A stretch of DNA of 64,000 bases from positions 10,790,501-10,854,500 of the forward strand of contig JAILWY010000027.1 in assembly GCA_022113835.1 (NCBI GenBank). Direction: 5' to 3'. Both the position numbers and the translations under genes were made by a program. The notes beneath the pieces are model-generated. The model did not search any database and was not told where the DNA came from. It saw only the letters and a program-made list of their open reading frames with translations. This document shows positions 59,001-64,000 of the stretch, piece by piece (the first letter of the stretch is position 1; every line of letters starts with the position of its first letter). The stretch comes from Atopsyche davidsoni (lineage: Eukaryota; Arthropoda; Insecta; Trichoptera; Hydrobiosidae).

Positions 59001-60376
59001 TTCTGATCATTTTCTTACTTGAGTTCCGGCATCGCAGTGTCAAAGTCATGAAAGACCTCCGGTAAGGTGATGGCATTCATGGCGGCTTCACGGTGCTCTT
59101 CGGGGAGGTCCACCATGCCCGGCCGGAACGCCATCTATCAAGCACACGCACAACAATTAACATCATGTCACCTTTCACAAAAGTTTCAAAAACCTAATCT
59201 ACTAAATATAGTATATAATGTTTATCTGATAGTAAATACTAAAAATAAGAACATATCCTGATAGGTAATACATTACAACCAGGAAAACTTAGCAAACTTA
59301 AGGTTGAATGAAAGGTTGTCATTTAAAATGCAGAACTGTGAATCTGTCGTGATCCATTTCCGTACAAATAAATAATAATAAATATTTAGATATATATTTT
59401 CTTTTCTCGCAAATAGCAATGTATAAAAAAAAACAATTTATGACAAAAAGACGCAACTAAAAAAATTCAAATGTATTTATAAATATCAGGTCAGACAAAT
59501 ATATCAATAAAAATTTTATTCCGTTATTATATACACACGTCACGACACAACTTTCGACTAACTTGCAATTAGCCATTGCATTGTTTACTTAGCTATAAAA
59601 GCTAAGCTATAAAAAACACCCAAAATTAAGGGACACTATTGGCAGATTGTAAATTGGTCTCAAGTTGTGTCGTTGCATGTGTAGCTAGCTTTAATCTTAT
59701 GCTTGGGGTATGTAAATAAAATGACTTCGGCATTAAAATTTTCTGTAAAAGGAGCCCCTTACAATAAATGACGCATTGTATTTAAATGTGAGTATGTGAA
59801 AAGAGTTTGCGTTTTTTTCATTCCTTCAAAGCAACATAAGATTTAAGAGCTCAAATAACACTGAATAAAATATTTAAGGCTTGAAATGAATTATGTTAAT
59901 ATGTACAAAGTTAATTGTATAGCTTATCACTCAAATGATATTCACTACACTTAAAGTTGTAAATAATATTTCCTACTAAAAAATACCTTTTATTTCTGTG
60001 TACATTCAAATTAAAAATAAAATCTAGTTTATGTTTTAATAAAGTGATTTTAATACTGACCTAATTAAATCAAAACTCAAAAATATAGCATGGTTATTGC
60101 ATTGCTCCATGAACATACCTTAATTTTGACGAAGGCTTCATTACAGTCAGCGAGCAGATACTTGGCCTTGCGGGAGTAGATGCGCACCACCCCCAGCAGC
60201 AAGTGACCGGAGGTGCGGAGGGCCATCTTGACCTTGGGCTGCAGAATGCCGTCCACGGACTTCTCGATGTTGGTCTCGAAGACGTGGGCTTTGGTAAGCT
60301 TCTTGTCCCAGTGGGCTGCCAGCCAGATCTTGGCCAGCGGGCCCTTCTTGGCCAGCACAAAATGTGCGTAAAACAT
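53078..60376 (-). CDS. Rad21: Rad21/verthandi, kleisin subunit of cohesin, 16 exons
   Basis: Exons on the minus strand: 60119-60376, 59019-59134, 58744-58927, 58290-58491, 57926-58145, 57387-57504, 57021-57231, 56619-56839, 56389-56535, 55936-56020, 55771-55848, 55009-55356, 54399-54691, 53887-53988, 53459-53617, 53078-53203; 955 residues, all junctions GT-AG and in frame. The N-terminal SMC3-binding domain starts [20 protein letters not shown]. Central blocks [20 protein letters not shown] and [18 protein letters not shown] are Rad21 hallmarks. The C-terminal SMC1-binding winged helix ends [20 protein letters not shown] candidate separase site, DIMR175, sits close to the position of human R172. 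The protein closes the cohesin ring. It is longer than the human (631) and fly (about 715) proteins, mostly because of exons 12-13. Confidence 0.95.
54399..55356 (-). CDS. Rad21: Rad21 exons 12-13: tandem MTP-xGL-xHGG repeat region
   Basis: Exon 12 (55009-55356) and exon 13 (54399-54691) cover residues 614-827. Exon 12 is a near-perfect array of about ten decapeptides of the form [10 protein letters not shown], with variants such as [10 protein letters not shown] and MMQHGG. Exon 13 begins with the same unit ([20 protein letters not shown]) and fades into ordinary linker ending MEPLPMHHY. The DNA repeat has a 30-bp period. Both exons open and exon 12 closes in phase 1, so exon 12 can be skipped without shifting frame. 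Confidence 0.9.
56190..56230 (+). repeat. tRNA-like (B-box) fragment in Rad21 intron 9
   Basis: GATGTAGGTTTGATTCCCATC forms a T-arm-like hairpin with a B box. No complete tRNA is present, so it is probably a SINE scrap. Confidence 0.35.
59532..59692. mobile_element. Palindromic MITE in Rad21 intron 1
   Basis: The left arm ACACGTCACGACACAACTTT, continuing to CTAACTTGCAATT, faces the right arm AAATTGGTCTCAAGTTGTGTCGTTGC in inverted orientation around a core with AAAAACACCCAAAATTAAGG. The arms match the ends of the elements at 15.34-15.57 and 22.10-22.21 kb. Confidence 0.7.
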
Positions 60377-62905
60377 TGTTGCTACCTGTTATTTCTTATT
60401 TCTATAAAACACAAATCTGTAACAAAAAGAAATAACTTTTAGTGATGATCGAAAGTAAAAACATATTGATAATTGTAAAAATCCATAATGTATCTTTGTG
60501 CAAAACAAAAATAAAAATAATATCAAATTAAGTTTTTCTCAGTGAGATCTTATTTTCAGGTTCAGAAGCTAACGCTTTTTAACCCACTTTATTTATCTCA
60601 AAGGTATTAATAAAGTAAACTAATAGATCAATGAGTGTACTACGCGTTGTTAATTAGTGGGACAGTTCAACTCCAAGTTACTATAAAATCCCCATGGAAT
60701 ATTTCCACTCCGGCAATGAACACTTTTATGGATCTTATAAATCACATATTTTTTTGTATTAAATATGTATCAGGTATTTTGGGTGATTGAACTCCCATAT
60801 AATCAACGAAATAAAATTCAGCAAAATTTATTTTGTAATTAAAATAAAATGTTAGATTCACTCTTACAAAAGCAAATCACAAATATGTTTTAGGTAAGCG
60901 TTTTAAGTACTTAGTAATAATTGCTGCTTTGCTTTTCATAGCATGCCTTTGAATTTATTGTTGCCATGTAAATTATAATGTTCTGTTTGTGCGTATTAAT
61001 TATTAAATGAATTCTACAAAAAAAAAAATTATAGTAACTTTAATTTTTTCAAGAAAGTCTTTTAAGGTGTTATACAGGCATACTGCAGAGTTAAAATATA
61101 TAATATTTTATGCCATTTCTTCGCCATCAATACGAACACTGTGAAATATTACCTTTCAGTATCAAATTACTTTCTTTCTTAATTAGAAATCATAAAAATG
61201 TGATTGCTTCCGGACTCAAAACTCCCTATAAATAAGCAATATGGCAGTCCATTGGTCTATATTTCTATTTAGCAAGTAATGGGTTTCACATACTCAAATT
61301 GTCAAGTCAAGTCTATTCCTCGTCGATTAGCACACATCCTAAATAAACGCCTTATTCCTCAACAATGCAACTCACTAACGGTATAAATATAATTCTAATA
61401 AGATTAACTATTGTTTTATGCCAATTTTTCATTTTAAACTTCTCAGCTGATAAAATTATTTTATTTTTTTTAGCCACGTTTTTCCTTGTGGACAATTTTA
61501 CACAAGACACTGTCAAGCAGTTTTGCACTTAAAATGAATTGCGTGTATTCATTCGCCGAAACAATGGGTGACTAATTATTTGCCTTATAAATTGAATTTT
61601 CAATATCTCAATATCTTGAACGTACAAAACTAAAGAAAAGATATCAAGTGAAACTTAAATTATTAAGTTTTAAATACACTGTGGTATTTGACACATGACA
61701 CTACTAAATTCTAAGATAGCTATGGGAGATACAATTATTAGTATTGGCATGAAAATATAATATATTGGATTGAAGAATTATTAAACAGGAAGACAACGAG
61801 GAAAAAAAACTGCAATATATAAGAAACATTTATTTTTTATAGAAAATTTAAACATTAAACAGAAATATGCTAATAGTCAGAATTTACTTAAAATATTGGT
61901 TATAATTCAGTTTTACAGAATATATATAAACTTACATCTACGTCAAGTGAAATGTATTTAAATAACTATATACCATGTCATACCGATTGATTACTGAGAA
62001 CACTGGCACTCAGAACAGGACACGTTTTGCAAAATATCCAGTTCCACACTTTCAAGCATCACATTTTTGGCGTATACTATATCATTTAATGGAAACAATA
62101 ATTTAAAAAAAAATATGTGAACAAAATTATAATTATTTCAATTTGTCAATGACAAAACTTTTAGAGAATTTGTACTATCTTATAATTACTAAAAAATACC
62201 ATCAAAGGTGCCTATTTCACCTATCTGCAGACGCTGATAAAATAATTACGTAAGTAGTTGGAAACACAATTTTTGGATCAGCAAGGTTACTTGAGCCAAA
62301 GTTGATGGCCAGCCGTGAGGTTTTATGTACAGCACTGATAACAGATGCCTGTACTTCTCGCTGCTAATCCAAGTGATAGATATATGAAAACACGGAATCT
62401 CATAAAATATTAACTACATAAATAGGGGGCGTGCAATCTTTATGTGCAAAAAAAGGAATACCCTATCATACAAAATCAAAATATATATAAGTGGTTAATA
62501 TTACTGTTCTCTTATATAATATAAAAAAATTAAAGAAAAATAAGTGAAGAGCATTGGTAAGTAACAGTTTTTTGTGACTTTATTGCTATTATATAGCAAT
62601 ATTAGATATCATTTGCATACAATACGAGTTGCGTGGCTAGTTCTTTAATACAATGCCCTACATTTTGATACTATCAGGGTTTGCAATTAGGATCAGATAA
62701 ATCATCTGTTTTTTATGGATAAAACGAAAATAAACGAATTCATTGGTAACTTAAACTAGCATAATAAAAAATACTTAAGATATACATAGAAATACTTAAA
62801 ACAAGAAACACTATGAAATAAAAAGGGATATTATCAGTACTCATTATCCTAAAAGATATCACAATTTCTTAGGGTAACATAAATGACATCTCAAGCTAAA
62901 CCAAC
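60377..62905. other. Rad21 upstream region and 3' flank of the SAM-domain gene
   Basis: AT-rich sequence. The Rad21 promoter and 5' UTR should lie just above 60376, but no TATA box or GC island marks them. A minus-strand AATAAA at 62579-62584, 322 nt past the SAM gene's stop, is a candidate 3' end. No repeat or coding frame is seen. Confidence 0.45.
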
Positions 62906-64000
62906 TCAGTTGAAATTGCGCAGCTTATCAATCCAGGACACAATCTTCAGCGCAGGGCCCAGTCTAATGCCCATAGCCGCCTTCAGGTGCTCCGGCCGGA
63001 TCAAGAGCAGCGCCTCTCCATCCACCAAGTGGTTGATGAACTCTTCCACATACACATCACAGTCCGGGATGCTCCCAATGAATTCCCCTACCTCAGTGAC
63101 AGTCCAAGCTGAAGCCGGGTTGTCTCGCCTGAAAGGGGCTACTTGTCGAGACGGGACAACCTCGTGAGACGCATCGCACTCCATCCGCTCAGCAGTCTGT
63201 ACATTTGAGACTGCAGTTGGACTATTAGAATCCCATGACACTACTGAAGAGTTTCCGCAGTGCTCGCAGACATATCTGGAAGACCCCACTGAGGATCCGC
63301 TGACTACGGGCCCAGTGATAATGGTGTTTGTGTCGCTATCTTTTGTATTTTTCATCTCCATGATGGTCGGTACCACACTAATTCCAGCCAAAGTAAACGG
63401 CTCCGAGGCCTCTCTAATAACGAAACCATCAATGACGTGAGTCAACACATTAGCCTCTCGTGTCTGAGAATCTGAAATAGTAGCCACTGTTAACAGATTA
63501 TTTTCAACACCAGTCTCTTGTAATCCATCAACCTGATTATCGTCAGTAGCTGCAATACTTGAAGTTTGAATTTTCGGAGAACTTCCATTACTTGAAGAAG
63601 TACCATTATTCAAAGAAGCTACAGTATTCAAAGTTTGAGAAGTCGAGACAGAGGTTTCATCAAGTTGTCTGTCAGCACGAGGCCGCAAGAACATACCTCC
63701 CTCTGAAATAGTGTTGTTTGATTTCTTTGGCTGGAGACTGGAAGCTTTGGTTGATGATTTTGCAAGTGATACGCTCGGTTGAGGGGGAACAGGAGATGCA
63801 GGAGGTGTAGGAGCTACAGTGGGTGTAGGAGTTACGGCAGGTGTAGGAGTTACAGCGGGTGTAGGGGTTACAGCGGGTGTAGGGGGTCTTAAGGGTGGAG
63901 AGGGTGTAGAGGATACGAGAGGCATAGATTGTCCTCCTGTTGCTATAGATACCATAGGAGTGACAGAAAGCACATTTCGAGAACCTTTTTTTTGGTTCTC
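62906..64000 (-). CDS. C-terminal exon of a polyhomeotic-like SAM-domain protein (partial)
   Basis: The frame is open from the right edge of the window to the stop at 62908-62906, about 364 residues, with no acceptor site in sight. The C-terminus is a SAM domain: WTVTEVGEFIGSIPDC, then DGEALLLIRPEHLKAAMGIR and LGPALKI, ending DKLRNFN. The DG-x-ALLL and LGPALKI blocks resemble polyhomeotic more than Scm, Sfmbt or L3MBTL. In those Polycomb-group proteins the SAM domain polymerises on chromatin. A CEHCG word about 110 residues earlier could be half of an FCS zinc finger, but the second half is not seen. The N-terminal part has tandem TPAVTP units. The start lies outside the window. Confidence 0.85.
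   Translation of the reverse strand, partial: ENQKKGSRNVLSVTPMVSIATGGQSMPLVSSTPSPPLRPPTPAVTPTPAVTPTPAVTPTPTVAPTPPASPVPPQPSVSLAKSSTKASSLQPKKSNNTISEGGMFLRPRADRQLDETSVSTSQTLNTVASLNNGTSSSNGSSPKIQTSSIAATDDNQVDGLQETGVENNLLTVATISDSQTREANVLTHVIDGFVIREASEPFTLAGISVVPTIMEMKNTKDSDTNTIITGPVVSGSSVGSSRYVCEHCGNSSVVSWDSNSPTAVSNVQTAERMECDASHEVVPSRQVAPFRRDNPASAWTVTEVGEFIGSIPDCDVYVEEFINHLVDGEALLLIRPEHLKAAMGIRLGPALKIVSWIDKLRNFN
63790..63900 (-). repeat. 18-bp coding minisatellite (TPAVTP units) in the SAM gene
   Basis: GGTGTAGG(A/G)GTTACAGCG and variants repeat about four times on the plus strand, coding for TPAVTP hexapeptides on the minus strand. The tract lies in a Pro/Thr-rich disordered linker. Confidence 0.85.

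Overview
The window is insect nuclear DNA. It is AT-rich and has interrupted genes with GT-AG introns, a secreted chitin-binding protein gene, a piRNA-pathway Tudor gene of the RNF17/Qin type, the cohesin kleisin Rad21, and many fragments of mariner, hAT, RTE/jockey-like and LTR elements. A short CCTAA run at 28.18 kb matches the common insect telomere unit. I cannot name the order with confidence.

Layout. (1) At 1.50-1.55 kb, on the minus strand, lies one signal-peptide exon whose gene would continue left of the window. (2) From 4.6 to 11.5 kb there is a field of transposon relics: an RTE-like 3' tail, two short Tc1/mariner-superfamily elements, an LTR inside a tandem duplication, and a jockey-like fragment. 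(3) From 12.9 to 38.6 kb, on the minus strand, a four-exon gene encodes a 215-residue secreted protein with one CBM14 chitin-binding domain. Its 18-kb first intron holds most of the other mobile elements. (4) From 39.9 to 51.1 kb, on the plus strand, a 19-exon gene encodes a 1,626-residue RING, B-box and five-Tudor protein (RNF17/Qin). A decayed second copy of its first exon lies 370 bp downstream of the real one. (5) From 53.1 to 60.4 kb, on the minus strand, a 16-exon gene encodes a 955-residue Rad21 with a large tandem MTP-xGL-xHGG insertion. (6) From 62.9 kb to the right edge, on the minus strand, lies the C-terminal exon of a polyhomeotic-like SAM-domain protein.

The genes look like ordinary neighbours, not an operated cluster: RNF17 and Rad21 converge, and Rad21 and the SAM gene share a strand. 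No new multi-gene system is evident. The most unusual features are the decoy RNF17 exon with both zinc-ligand cysteines lost, a doubtful 31-nt intron in RNF17, the Rad21 repeat expansion, and a set of mobile-element insertions that can be dated relative to one another because paralogous empty sites lie in the same window.
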